Source: Torymus aiolomorphi (Eukaryota > Arthropoda > Insecta > Hymenoptera > Torymidae). From it: a DNA stretch of 64,000 nucleotides. Of this stretch, positions 1-10,427 are shown piece by piece. The stretch covers positions 35,161,195 to 35,225,194 of the forward strand of contig CM070876.1 in NCBI GenBank assembly GCA_036365515.1, read 5' to 3'. A program made the translations under genes and the position numbers. Under the pieces are notes generated by a model. The model had not been told where the DNA came from. It worked only from the letters and a program-made list of their open reading frames with translations, and ran no database searches. Within the stretch, counting starts at the first letter, position 1. Each line of letters opens with the position of its first letter.

Positions 1-590
1 GTCTAGTCACAATCTTTTGCAATCTATTAACAAATTTTCGAGGTTCCAGCTAACGTTGTGTTGTACCAGAGTCAATAGTACTATAGTACTAATTATAATT
101 GCGTACGAAGCTCGGCACTGCTGCGCCCTGTTTCCTCACATTCTAATTCACTGGGGACTACAGTTGTATATATACTACTATTGTAGTAGATTATTATATT
201 ACGAATGAATAAGATAGACGATAAATTAAGGTTGTATATATCATGATTAACATTTTCGCTTTTACTGTAATTTTGGTTGTTATAATTCTTAATATTACCG
301 CTCTCCGAAACGCGAAAGTAACACGGTGAAAATTCACCACCTTACAAAATAAAACAATTTATTTTCATTTTTTGAAGAATACTTTTATCATACTATTTTA
401 TAGAAACACTCTTGTACTAATATAAGCTCAACTATTTATTATTCATCACAAAAACGTTTTCTTTTAGAACGAAGAAAGAGAGTTCTCGTCATATACGTGT
501 CCGTAAAGTACGTACTTTATTGCCTGCTTTTTCGAGCGATTTTTCGATTTTCCAAATTTTATTTTTCAATTTTTTTTTACAATTTAAATC
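1..590. other. AT-rich DNA left of the last visible UGT exon; no gene seen
   Basis: No exon could be recognised on either strand. The missing C-terminal UGT exons were looked for here on the minus strand (an exon continuing after the WAPQQAILG segment) and not found. A short stretch near 500-520 (cgtactttattgcc) matches the start of the palindromic element at 7280. Confidence 0.5.
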
Positions 591-600
591 TAATATTGTT

Positions 601-849
601 GGTTATTGAAGCTGATGGTCGATTTAATTAGTTATGTATTATGTGCAGCTAATGGCCATACTACCAGGATTTTGTTTTTAAATAAAACAATTAAGTACCG
701 ACGGAAGAGTATTCCGTATAAGATTTATTTTGACCAGACACGTTTTACCCTGAAGAGGGACATAATAAATGTCCCAAACGTCGGTACTTAATTGTTTTAT
801 TTAAAAACAAAATCCTGGTAGTATGGCCATTAGCTGCACATAATAAACC
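601..849. mobile_element. Foldback MITE with 67-bp perfect arms and 10-bp target duplication (Mutator-like?)
   Basis: Bases 637-703 and 779-845 are exact reverse complements (67 bp) around a 75-nt spacer that itself holds a small hairpin (GGGACAT/ATGTCCC). Outward of the arms the ends are GGTTATT and AATAAACC. The segment is flanked by the direct repeat TAATATTGTT at 591-600 and 850-859, which reads as a 10-bp target-site duplication. TSDs of 9-10 bp are typical of Mutator-like elements; with no transposase present that assignment is inference. The exact arms and exact TSD imply a recent insertion. Confidence 0.75.
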
Positions 850-859
850 TAATATTGTT

Positions 860-1261
860 TATATATTTTGAATTCACTCTATACAGAATAAAATTTTCTA
901 CAATTTCAAAATAAAACCATGCCCCTAGCTATAGTTAGTCGTAAGTTATTGATGAAAACGTAATTTATTAATGAAACACAGCTTTTTTGTTGTTTTTATA
1001 AAGTTAATAGAATATAATCAGATCCATTGGCTATCAATTTTATCGCTATCTTGTTAAGTTTACATAAGTAAAGTCACATACTTAAAGTCAAATACTGATA
1101 AATAACTCTCCATGAAATAAGACGCAACATGGGAGAAAGAAAAGATTTAAGAAAGTAAATGAGAGAGAGTTTCTTGAACATCATGTTTTTCGAATCAATT
1201 TACTAGGAAGGTTATTGTGTCCTTAAAAAGGATTGACCCGCTGGCCATAGCCAAGACTTAC
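860..1261. other. Intronic DNA downstream of UGT exon 6; nothing recognised
   Basis: AT-rich sequence without a coding signal. It follows the strong donor of UGT exon 6 on the minus strand, so it should be intron. Confidence 0.5.
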
Positions 1262-1481
1262 CAAGAATCGCTTGCTGAGGAGCCCATTTCACAAACTTGA
1301 TGTTGGCTGCTTGAGCGGGCAAGAGGCCGCCGCGCTTCCAGAGAACTCTTTGCTTTAGCGAGCCGAAAGCATCCGACAACGCCTTCAAAGCCCCAGCTGG
1401 CAGTTGCTGGCTTTGCAAATTCGAACCCAAAGAGAAGTAAATGGCGCCTTCGCTAGCTCCGTCCAAATATTCTTGAATATC
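1262..1481 (-). CDS. UGT exon 6 (start of the UDP-binding half)
   Basis: Acceptor TTTTGCAG, then DIQEYLDGASEGAIYFSLGS, continuing through VLWKRGG to FVKWAPQQAILG, with donor G|GTAAGT (phase 1). The next exon should begin at the HPN/THGG part of the signature and is not in the window. Confidence 0.92.
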
Positions 1482-4400
1482 CTGCAAAATAAAAATTGTT
1501 TTATACTGAGCGAAGTACCACAAGTTATTCTTCTCGTTATTAATGCTCATTGCATTCTGGACGTGTTCTTGTTTATGCACATACTGATTGTGCACATATT
1601 AATTGTGCACACTTTAACATTGGCATATATCTATATGTATAGATCTGTACCAATGCTATCTGTGCACAATAAATATGTGCATAATCCTTATGTGCACAAA
1701 CAAGAACATGCCGCATTCTGATAAACAGTTACTTGATTGTCATTTTTAATTATTCAACGGCCCTCGCAATATCGCTACAGAGAAATTTTTTACGATGTAC
1801 TTCATCTATTTTAAACACCAAAATATACAAAATAAATACATATTATTTTTTGTCTTTAGTAAGTCAATAAAAATAAGCTTTTTAACTTTTTTCTTCTATT
1901 AGCAATAGAGTCCAGTTGACAATTCGTTTATGGAAACTAAATTTTGATTTCAATACAATATCTTATACATTTCCATAAATTAAAAAAACTATTTTCGTTC
2001 ATGATATTTGTAATAATTCATAACGCGGTGACAACGAGGCGAGGAAGAAGACGGATGTGCTCTCTCACATTCTCTCACTCAAATACTCTCCATGTAACGG
2101 TCGACCACGTGGAAAAACTCAGTGCGCACTTTCGGCATTTCTCATGGGAGAAATTCAAGTTCATTTTCTCTCAGTCTCGCTACGTGGACATCTCATTCGG
2201 CACAGTCTCACACGGCAACTTATCAGTTATCATACGGCAGTGTTGCGTGACACTGTATAGTCTCAGACGGCATATTCGCATACGGCAGTGCTTCTCAAAC
2301 GGCATCTCATCACATGGCATATCTCATCAGCTCGCTACATCTAGCTAGCCACGAGGCCACCTAGCAACTGCTACGCCAAACTAAACCGGATTTTTCAAGT
2401 AGGAAAATTACACTGGCGTTTCTGAAATGGCTTGTCTCAACTAGCTTTCTCAACTGTGGTTTTCATCTGGCTTCTCTCATCGGCTGCTTCGCATCCGCAC
2501 ATTCATCTCACCGGATTTCTCATTTTGACCATCTCAACTTACGGCTCTTCTCAACTGCACATCATCGTTGCGGAATCGCCATCACTAGACCAACTCATCA
2601 ACGTAGACGATTAATATAACTGCTACGTACGAGAAAGTAACAACTCAAACACATGCCGCCACTCTATACACAAGTGCGCTGCTACAATGAACGCATAACC
2701 AAGCTGTATAGTAGGAAATACTCAGTCACGATTAGATCAATAATATCTAATCGTGTCACCTCATTGAAAACTCACCCACAATCAAATCAATAATATTTGA
2801 TTGTGTCCTTTTTGCTTATTGTATGGTTAACACTCTCATCAGTGACTTGCAATGTAACTCAGCAAAACTCATCCACACTCACACAGAAAACTCATACATT
2901 CAAATTATAACACTCATACACTCAACCAATTTATTGACAGTCATACACTCAACTATTTTATTGTAACATTTACACACATTTTTCATATCAATCTTTTATA
3001 ATAACTTTTATATCGACATTTATGTAAATATGTAACAGTTAATTAATTTTATAGATAGTTTTCAATATATATTATAGTTTAATTTACTCAAGTGTTTGTC
3101 TCTCAATTTATTTTGTAAACACCTACAGCATGTCCTCATTAATATTATGGCATTCTCCAACAGTGAGAATAACCTACTTTGCGTCTATATTGCGTAATAT
3201 ACTATTTTAAAATGAGTAATCGACCTAAATATTTAGTTCATTTAAATATAATAGTACATTACGTAACAAGGGACTAAAGTCGCAAATTATGATCGACTTT
3301 AGTCCCGCGTTACATATAGTACTATATTCCCATCTCCACTGTGGCCACTTCATAGATTTGAAAAGTTATTTTGTATTTGTGTATTATAATTTTGTTAGTT
3401 TTAACCCAATTCACCATAAACGTAAAAAATTAGACTGTGTTACCTTATGCCCGCTAATTTATAAAATGGCCATTATAGTAGAGATGGGAATAAAATTGAT
3501 TCTATTTTTATCTTGCATAAATATATGTATATCAATTTTTATTTGATCGCATATGATTTTATTGTAAAATATTTCAAAATTTATTAATTTAATTAGTAAA
3601 TAATTAGATTTATTTAAAAAATGGTAAAAAGTAGTGTGTATAAATGTTCGCGCGTGCACGTGGTGGACTATACGAATACATTACTGTTTTAATTGCAGAA
3701 ATTTCTTGTCAAATTTCTAAAATTAACATAAGAGCATAATTTTCAAATACCTTATAGACATAGTAAGTTATTAAAATGAACATTAATTAATTTTGCCATA
3801 AAAGTTAAAACATATTGCTTACCTTAGGAAGAGTTCCGGGATCACCAGTGATTTGCAGACTATGAACCTCTACTATATTTGGCAGTAATGGTTTCGGATA
3901 ACCGAAGATATGGTTATTTCCAAGAATAACAAGACTGAAATTTCGATCAATAGCCAAACAGGAAACTCCGGGTGAAAGTCTTTCAGCTATTTTCTGAGCC
4001 TCTGGCAAATGATAAAGCTTGTAATACAGCCTCGTGTACGAAGTATACAGGTAGTTCCAAACTCTTTCCTTGAAATTCATTCTGCCGGTAAAAGCATAAG
4101 CCATATCCGGATTAAGAAAAGGATCATCCGGATTTCCTAAAGTTGGTGTACAAAAAATTTTCTGATACATTTTTATTTACTCGCTGTAACTTCGGAATTA
4201 TAAACTCAGTTAAGCTTTAAATTATTTATTCTAAGTTATCGGAATGACATATCTATATTTACATTTGAAAGTAGAAAAAATGCATTTAACTTCTTGTTAA
4301 TTTTTAGACAAATAAAACTATCGACTAGCAAAAATTATGAGATAATTTGTTCAATAAATATTAAAAGTTTTTATGAAAGATCGATATTTCAATAATAAAC

Positions 4401-5402
4401 AAATTGTTGTATATTCAAAATTATTCTCTTTATATTAAAATCTTATTTTATAAGCTATAAATTATAAAATTTATAAAATTTTGACCTTTGAGATCCATAT
4501 TTATGATATAATATGATTATTGACATTGCTTCCTCGTTGAGGAAGTTTTAGAACGATGAAAACTTTTTTCGACACTAGAAACGTTCAAAAACTTGTTTTA
4601 ATGCTTTCTACATGAAAACCGATCAATTTTGAAATAATTTTCTTCATGTGTGTATGCGTATGTGTATATGTATATGTATATGTGTACGTGTATGTATGCG
4701 CGCGTGTGTGTGCGTGTGTGTATGTATGAAAAGACGATATCTCGAAAACGCTTTGACTGATTATGATATGAAAAATATTATATCAGAAATTTATGAGAAA
4801 TTCAAGATAGCTAATAAAAATGAGTATAAATTTATTCCTTTTTAGACGATGTTTTTGAATATATTTTTGATTATTTTTTACATTATTTTCGAATGCTCAG
4901 AAGTTCTAAGATCTTCTCAGAGGAAATAATTTTTTTAATGAATTTAAATTAAGTCATGGTTGAAATTCTATTATTAAATTTTATAGTTGTATCTGCTTAT
5001 TTTTATTATATGAATATCTGCAGAGGTATTGTTAATAGATAAAACTACTACCCGCCTGGTAGAAAATTACCCATCTAAAAGTTCTACTATTATTTAAAAT
5101 ACATATTTTATGAAGTGTAAATGCCATAATTTATTTCGGCTTATTTAATAATTATGAAATAAAAGCAATGCTCGTTTTTAGCCATAATGTTAACTGAAAA
5201 ATAGCTAGCTACTGGTTAACATTTCTATCCGGGTAGTAGATATGGATATTAAAGTTCAACAGTATAGTATTTTGAGTGAGATAGTCGTTCGTAGTATTAA
5301 TGTGGAATATTAACAAATCTTGTTCGTCAGCGTCCGCTTATTTAATATTCCGCAGTATAGTATTTTACACACTTCATTATCATTTCTTAGGTCACACACA
5401 CA

Positions 5403-5455
<53 letters not shown>

Positions 5456-8400
5456 ACACACCTATATATGTGCCCTACATTAGCATACATAGAATACACA
5501 GTACACTCCTGAGTTGTAGTTTTATAAATTTCAAAATAAACTTTTCAAGCTGTTCTGTTCCTTTTATCCATTTTAATAAACACTCGTACTTTCACAAAAC
5601 TTTTTCAACAATTTTATTAACTGCATGTGTATAACTAACCTGGTAAAAGTTTACATGAATAATCCAGAAGCTTAAAAGAAAATTGGTTCCAATGCGTTGT
5701 TTACTATTCAGGCAATTTCATGTAAATCGAATGCGAGAAAGGGTTCTTTTCATACTAACGTTTTTTAAAAATCAGAAATATTATGTGACTTTTAATTTTG
5801 GTCTTTTTTGATTTTATATTTCATTTTTTCAAATATTATTTAATCTTTTTGTTTCTGTCTCAAAGTTTTTGCATTAAATACTTAATTGAGTCCAACATTA
5901 TCGAATTACTTGTAATAATCAACTACATGTGAATTAAACTTACCAACAGAATCCATTGCATAAGGTAAATTACCAACGCTCAAAAAACCAATCAATACTG
6001 GATAGTTATAATGCTGTACCAGACTATAAAAACATTGAAACCATAGTTGCTCAATAACAATTGCGTCGAACTTCTCATTTCGGTCACTAACAGCAGTAAA
6101 ATATAATTAACATGACCGTAGTACTAACATGAATAATAATATTATCAATGCTTGTTTAGAGTAGCAATATAATTACATGAGTTCTGCGACAGCAGGGCTA
6201 AAGAGTTGTTGTTCACACAGTGTGTTCGATTCCTTCATGTTTTTGCGTAATATTTCATAAGCAGATAAGTGCCTGAAACATTAAAAATTCGAATGCTAAT
6301 CATAGTATCTACCTGAAAAATCATAGTAAAATTTAAAAGGCTATAACTCAGGTTCATTACAAAGCACACGACTGAACTAAAAAAGAAAATGTTCATTTTT
6401 CAATAGAGGAATAAAAAAAAAGTTCAACTTAATGGGAGAGAAACACTTTTTTACGAAAAATTATAAAAAAGACCGAAAAAAGTGTCCATTTTGAGTATTT
6501 TTAGGTGTTTTTCGATGTAGAAAAAAAGACACTCACTATCATTATCAAATTTTTAGAGCTTTTTCTTTATAACAAAAGGTTCAATTTGAGCCCTAGTAGA
6601 TCGATGTGCCATGAAAAATAGCCCAGATATAAGAGATTTTAACTTTTTACTTCTTGAATATTAGAAAATAAAAACTCTTATATCTGGGCTATTTTTCATG
6701 GCACATCGATCTACTAGGGCTCAAATTGAACCTTTTGTTATAAAGAAAAAGCTCTAAAAATTTGATAATGATAGTGAGTGTCTTTTTTTCTACATCGAAA
6801 AACACCTAAAAATACTCAAAATGGACACTTTTTTCGGTCTTTTTTATAATTTTTCGTAAAAAAGTGTTTCTCTCCCATTAAGTTGAACCTTTTTTTATTC
6901 CTCTATTGAAAAATGAACATTTTCTTTTTTAGTTCAGTCGTGTGCTTTGTAATGAACCTGAGTTATAGCATTTTAAATCTAAAATTTTTGAGTTATATAA
7001 CATTTTAAAAGTTTCTGGGATTAGCTCGTATATCTATTTTCAAAAACTTGAAAAATTTCTATAACTTAACAATTATTCTTGGTTAGAATATCAACGCTTA
7101 GACAACTCCTCTCAAACTTGCAGTCAATCAATAAGTATATATATATACATTGTCCTATATTTTGAAATTCTGAATAAAATAATATGATATTTTGATGTAA
7201 AAATGTAACTACTGTCTAAAATATTGAATTTCACTGATGAAATTCAAACAAATATAAAACTATTTTTTTAACACACCCCATCATAAAGTTCGTACTTTAT
7301 TGCCGCCGAAGTGGAAAAAAAGTGATACGTTCATTCCCTACCCCCACTCTAGTCCCCAGCGCCACGCACATGTGCCCTCGCCTTCGGCTTGGGCACAAAC
7401 AGTGCGTTGCGCTGGAGACGAGAGTGTGGTTAGGGAATCAATGTGCAGCCTTCTTTCCCTTTTCAGCGGTAAACGAGTACGAACTTTATGATAGTTGTTT
7501 TAAAAAATCGTATATTGCACTCGTGAATATAGTGGGTTGTGCGAACCTGCGCGTTTGTCGCCCTCGCTTCACTCAGGCGACAACTCTCGCGCAGGGAGCA
7601 CACAGCCCACTTTATTCCCTTGGTGCATAATATACTATTAAGTTATTTATCACGAATAACTTTGATACTTATGTACAAATATTCTAAACAAAGTTTAGAT
7701 CATTACAAACATTGTAATATGCAGTTGTGGAGTACCAACCTTTTCAAGTACCATATATAGTTTAAAAATTTAACACATCGACAATTATAAAATCGTAATT
7801 ATGTTCTGTAATATAAAACTGACGATGTAGCGTGCATAAATATTAAATTTCTAGTTAAAAGACGTGGCAAACCGAACAATTTTATATATTTGATTTTGAA
7901 ATCACGAAATTTAAGAGTTGACTATAATCACATAGTGAATAGTTTAAGCATCGACTTAGTCTTTATCTTTATTACTTTATAAGTTTAATTTATTAAACAA
8001 TAAAATAATTTAATAATATTTTCAGAATTTAGTACAACAAACCTCAAACCTGTACAATCGTCTGTCTTGTAAGTGAATGAGACATCAACATCGGTATAAT
8101 TTGGCATCGGTTTCTACAAATCAAAATCAAAATGGGAAACTCAATACCAAAAATAAGAAATCAACAATATAACTGTCGTCGCTCGGGCAACAGTTGTTCG
8201 CGATCCGCTGCTAGCCCCTTTGGAGCGACGCGAGCAGTCTATTAGAAAAGAGAACTGTTAGTACGAGTAAATTGAAGCCGAACAAAGTTTGCGTAACTCT
8301 TCGCTAAAGTTTAACGAGGGATAGCGCGCGCAGTGGAAGGACGAGTGTACAGCCTGGCAAAGATAGAACGGCAGGCGAAAGAAACGTCGCGACAGCAAAA

Positions 8401-10406
8401 AAGTAAAGGAGGCAGCGCGTGCAAAGAAGTATCAACACGCGCAGCAGACGCGCAGGGGACGAGGAGAACGAGTTTGAGGGGCAAAAGAAAAAGTGCAGTC
8501 AAAGACGGAGAATCGGCATAGCTTCGCGCATACACGCTTCATACAGGGCAAACTTTTCGGTATTTCAAATATCGTTAAATTATGAAATTGTTCAATTGAA
8601 CTTTTTTCTCTTCCTCTTTATCCTTCTTATCAGAAATCTTGTACGGTTGGCACATGTGCGTGGTCACGTATAAACACAAGTATGACCGTTTACGAGTTCA
8701 CATGGGCGGAGAAGATAGAGAGCCGACGTGGCATGAATTACCCACTTTTTGAGTTTAGAAAACTTTGTAGCAATTATACTATGAGAATCGACTTTGTGAC
8801 TGTGATATACTTTTCCAGACTTCACTTTTTATCCTTTGCAGCAGTTAGTTTCTCTCAGACCAAGTTCTGGACTCACGCGCCGAATCACAATGCGTTTCTT
8901 CAATCTCGCCTTGGCATTCTGAATATATACGTATAGTAGGAATAACGAGTCGCAAACCAGTAAGAATTTTCTTAATTCTTTCGACGATGAATGCTACAGT
9001 AGTCGAGATGGTTGGAAAAAGTTTTCCGAGGAGCTAATAACGAGAATGGACAGCGAGCCGCATACCTTGCATGCATTATTCTGTAACCGTAAATTACGAG
9101 GGCAAATAAATGAAATAAGCTGATGAGCAGAATGAAATCTAATTTTGTAACTGGATTGTTTATTTGAAAGTTTGTATATTTAATTATAAACTGGGTATCA
9201 CAGCTTATATAAAATAATTTATTTGGTTTATGAAAATTATATATCTACATAGATACGTATATTCAGCGGATGTTATAATGAAGTTAAAATAAAACTTTAA
9301 TTATTATTCAAGAATATAGTCATTTACAAAGAATTATGAGAAATTTTGATGTATTTTATAAGATTATAATATGTTTAAGGTGTATACATGTAAGTTCGAA
9401 GTTTGTTAAAATGCGCACCGTTAAAAAACTTCTATGAATGTAGATATATTGTGTTAACATTTTGCGTTTCCAAATGTATACCTATTATATATGTGGAGGT
9501 TTTCTGACAGTACATATTTTCCAAAATGTATTACTTATTATTTATTAAAAAAACCTACCACTAGAATAATACTGATATCCATTCATAAAATATTACTTTA
9601 TATTAGATTACTAGCGAATAAATTTTTAATTTTTCTTATACATATAATAAGAAAATATAATTGTATTAAATAATGTTTAATTTTGAAAAATTAATTAAAC
9701 AGCATATATATTATATATTATAAATATATAATTATATATATTATATATATTTTTATATTATTATTATATATTTTTTACATTATTATAAAAAAATCATTAT
9801 CTTTTAAATTTATTTTGAATAAGAGTGAATAAATATTTTAACTATTGTTAACCAAATTACGGTAAATTTCAACATTTTTTTCAATCTAATGAATGTTAAT
9901 TATTTTAATTACATATCTTTAAAGTTTTCTAAATTTAACAAAATCATATTGTACCTATAGGTAAGAAAGAAAATCCGTACTTACGTTATTGTCATCGTCA
10001 ATTAATTCGACGATTAAATATGTTTAAATAAGTTTAAACCATCGTTTTAACTTCGTGACAAAGAAGATGTAAAGAGCATCATAAACAAGCAATTACAAAG
10101 GACAGAATGCCGTAAGCGTGGAAGAGGGAAAATATTAAGAGCACTTGTAGAATAACTTGACTTTACTAATGAACACATACACAGTAGCGTACCAAAAGCA
10201 ATGCGTCGTACCTTGAGGGGAACCGGCGAAATAACAGTCACTTTATGCCCTCTTTGAGCAAGGGCCTTCATCAGTGCTTGAAAGGGCTGTTGATGACTGT
10301 AACTCGTGCTGGGGCAAATTCCCAAAATGTTAAAGGCCTCCACCGGCCGACATGGGTCCAGCAGTAGCACCATCATCAGCGGGAAGAACAAGTAGCGGGT
10401 GAGCAT
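1262..10406 (-). CDS. UDP-glycosyltransferase (UGT), N-terminal ~346 residues, six exons, 3' part outside window
   Basis: Membrane-bound ER enzyme of the insect UGT family, which transfers a sugar from a UDP-sugar to small lipophilic compounds (detoxification, pigments, hormones, odorants). Exons 10406-10212, 8113-8043, 6272-6177, 6086-5944, 4136-3823 and 1481-1262 join with consistent phases (0, 2, 2, 1, 0, 1) and GT-AG borders, giving about 346 codons without a stop. Visible parts: a signal peptide at residues 1-24 (hydrophobic LFFPLMMVLLL); the N-terminal CPSTSYSHQQPF motif with the conserved acceptor-side His (H38); FDAIVIEQLWFQ; GNPDDP and NPDMAYAF; GAIYFSLGSN; and the beginning of the UGT signature, FVKWAPQQAILG. 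A full UGT is about 520 residues, so the UDP-binding signature core and the C-terminal membrane anchor should lie left of base 1. I chose the ATG at 10406; an upstream in-frame TTG at 10427 is not a likely start. No disabling mutation is seen. Confidence 0.92.
1551..1722. repeat. Inverted repeat with TGTGCACATA motifs in UGT intron 5
   Basis: The left half (about 1551-1637) and right half (about 1638-1722) are imperfect reverse complements: TTCTTGTTTATGCACATA against TATGTGCACAAACAAGAA, and CATTGG against CCAATG. Each arm contains three copies of a TGCACATA-like word. It starts only 70 nt upstream of the acceptor of UGT exon 6. Confidence 0.65.
2050..2340. repeat. Degenerate ~15-bp minisatellite (TCTCANACGGCA)
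   Basis: At least seven loosely spaced copies of TCTCA followed by 1-3 bases and CGGCA occur at about 2190-2335, for example tctcattcggca, tctcacacggca, tctcagacggca and tctcaaacggca. CTCA-containing words continue less regularly to about 3120. No coding signal; within UGT intron 5. Confidence 0.5.
2727..2805. repeat. Twin 11-bp hairpins with identical loops and compensatory stem changes
   Basis: 2727-2755 is CACGATTAGAT, loop CAATAAT, ATCTAATCGTG; 2777-2805 is CACAATCAAAT, loop CAATAAT, ATTTGATTGTG. Both stems are perfect. The two left arms differ at three positions and the right arms carry the three matching complementary changes. The loop is unchanged. Confidence 0.8.
3191..3326. mobile_element. 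Two abutting short palindromic elements ending AATAGTA / TACTATT
   Basis: The first runs from TGCGTAATATACTATT (3191-3206) to AATAGTACATTACG (3250-3263), an inverted pair. The second starts at that same AATAGTACATTACG and ends at TATAGTACTAT (3315-3325). Its arms contain GGGACTAAAGTCG at 3270-3282 and CGACTTTAGTCCC at 3294-3306. The two elements share the boundary word at 3250-3263. They belong with the similar copies at 7527, 26076-27186 and 38935. Confidence 0.6.
3823..4136 (-). CDS. UGT exon 5 (314 nt)
   Basis: Starts GA after acceptor CAACTTTAG, completing Gly, then NPDDPFLNPDMAYAF and onward to LQITGDPGTLPK at AAG|GTAAGC. The open frame continues upstream to an ATG at 4170, but that extra stretch (a T-rich tract ending in TTTAG) is the intron's polypyrimidine end, not protein. 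Confidence 0.92.
4526..4850 (+). repeat. Hairpin-headed, (TG)n-bearing dispersed repeat, copy 1
   Basis: Begins with the hairpin TTGCTTCCTCGTTGAGGAAG, then GAACGATGAAAACTTTTTTCGA, then a TG/TA microsatellite (about 4645-4728), then ATATCTCGAAAACGCTTTGAC. The order matches the copies at 46618 (+), 21886 (-) and 38929 (-). Confidence 0.7.
4851..5943. other. UGT intron 4, AT-rich, with a (CA)n tract
   Basis: Contains a (CA)n microsatellite at about 5394-5462 and otherwise unstructured AT-rich DNA. Open frames over the CA tract encode only His-Thr or similar repeats and are not genes. Confidence 0.6.
5394..5462. repeat. (CA)n microsatellite
   Basis: About 33 CA units with a few interruptions. 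Confidence 0.95.
5944..6086 (-). CDS. UGT exon 4 (143 nt)
   Basis: Acceptor CTGTTAG, then DRNEKFDAIVIEQLWFQ and onward to GFLSVGNLPYAMDSV, ending with the first base of a Gly codon at G|GTAAGT. The IEQLWFQ and GNLPY texts are characteristic of insect UGT N-terminal domains. Confidence 0.9.
6177..6272 (-). CDS. UGT exon 3 (96 nt)
   Basis: Acceptor TGTTTCAG, first base completes the Arg codon, then HLSAYEILRKNMKESNTLCE and 11 more codons; ends phase 2 at CTCAT|GTAATT. The split Ile codon joins exon 4 correctly. Intron 2 on its upstream side carries the long hairpin at 6341-6968, only about 70 nt from this acceptor. Confidence 0.87.
6341..6968. repeat. Near-perfect 295-bp inverted repeat with 39-nt loop in UGT intron 2
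   Basis: Left arm 6341-6635 and right arm 6675-6968 are reverse complements with only about one mismatch/indel (in the A-run near 6412 against 6890). Weaker similarity extends outwards to about 6330 and 6978. There is no coding content. If this intron is transcribed, the RNA folds into a ~295-bp duplex, the form of insect hairpin-RNA (endo-siRNA) precursors. It could equally be a young foldback transposon; no clear target duplication was seen. Confidence 0.9.
7280..7492. mobile_element. 213-bp palindromic element, 16-bp TIR, GC-rich core
   Basis: ATCATAAAGTTCGTAC at 7280-7295 is the exact reverse complement of 7477-7492. Inside lies a second palindrome (about 7358-7420), GCGCCACGCAC...GTGCGTTGCGC, around the core GCCCTCGCCTTCGGCTTGGGC. 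Located in UGT intron 2. Confidence 0.7.
7527..7639. mobile_element. Palindromic element with TATACTATT end and CTCGCTTC core
   Basis: Left arm AATATAGTGGGTTGTGCG and right arm ending GTGCATAATATACTATT are imperfect inverted copies (GTGGGTTGTG against CACACAGCCCAC). The centre is TGCGCG...GTCGCCCTCGCTTCACTCAGGCGAC...CGCGCA. Same architecture as 26076-26213 and 38935-38983, but with different arm sequence. Confidence 0.6.
8043..8113 (-). CDS. UGT exon 2 (71 nt)
   Basis: Starts after acceptor TTTGTAG and encodes KPMPNYTDVDVSFTYKTDDC plus TGL and two bases of an Arg codon (phase 2). The donor is GAG|GTTTGT. The text matches the NYTDIDLSFTY region of insect UGTs. It was found by reading the minus strand between exons 1 and 3; too short for ORF calling. 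Confidence 0.85.
8160..8530. other. Moderately GC-rich stretch inside UGT intron 1
   Basis: GC content rises noticeably here and short open frames occur on both strands, but none has a recognisable protein. It might be a regulatory or first-exon region of an unseen transcript. Confidence 0.3.
8531..10211. other. UGT intron 1, AT-rich; no further gene seen
   Basis: Includes a run of TA-rich low-complexity sequence at about 9700-9780. Nothing coding was recognised. Confidence 0.5.
10212..10406 (-). CDS. UGT exon 1 (signal peptide, N-terminal motif)
   Basis: 65 codons ending ...PVPLK at a donor (AAG|GTACGA), phase 0. It encodes the signal peptide, cleaved probably after VEA, and the SYSHQQPF motif that carries the family's catalytic His. 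The frame stays open upstream to at least 10427 but has no ATG there. Confidence 0.9.
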
Positions 10407-10427
10407 CGTCGCAGCCGTTGGAATCAA

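Noticed and set aside
2050..2340. CRISPR-like spaced repeats
   Set aside because: Degenerate, irregular spacing, in a eukaryotic intron; no direct-repeat/spacer structure.
4137..4170. UGT exon 5 starting at the ATG at 4170
   Set aside because: The stretch is a T-rich intron end with TTTAG at 4141-4137; starting at 4136 restores phase and the conserved GNPDDP text.
10407..10427. Upstream extension of UGT exon 1 from 10427
   Set aside because: The codon at 10427-10425 is TTG, not ATG; the first ATG in frame is at 10406 and is followed directly by a good signal peptide.
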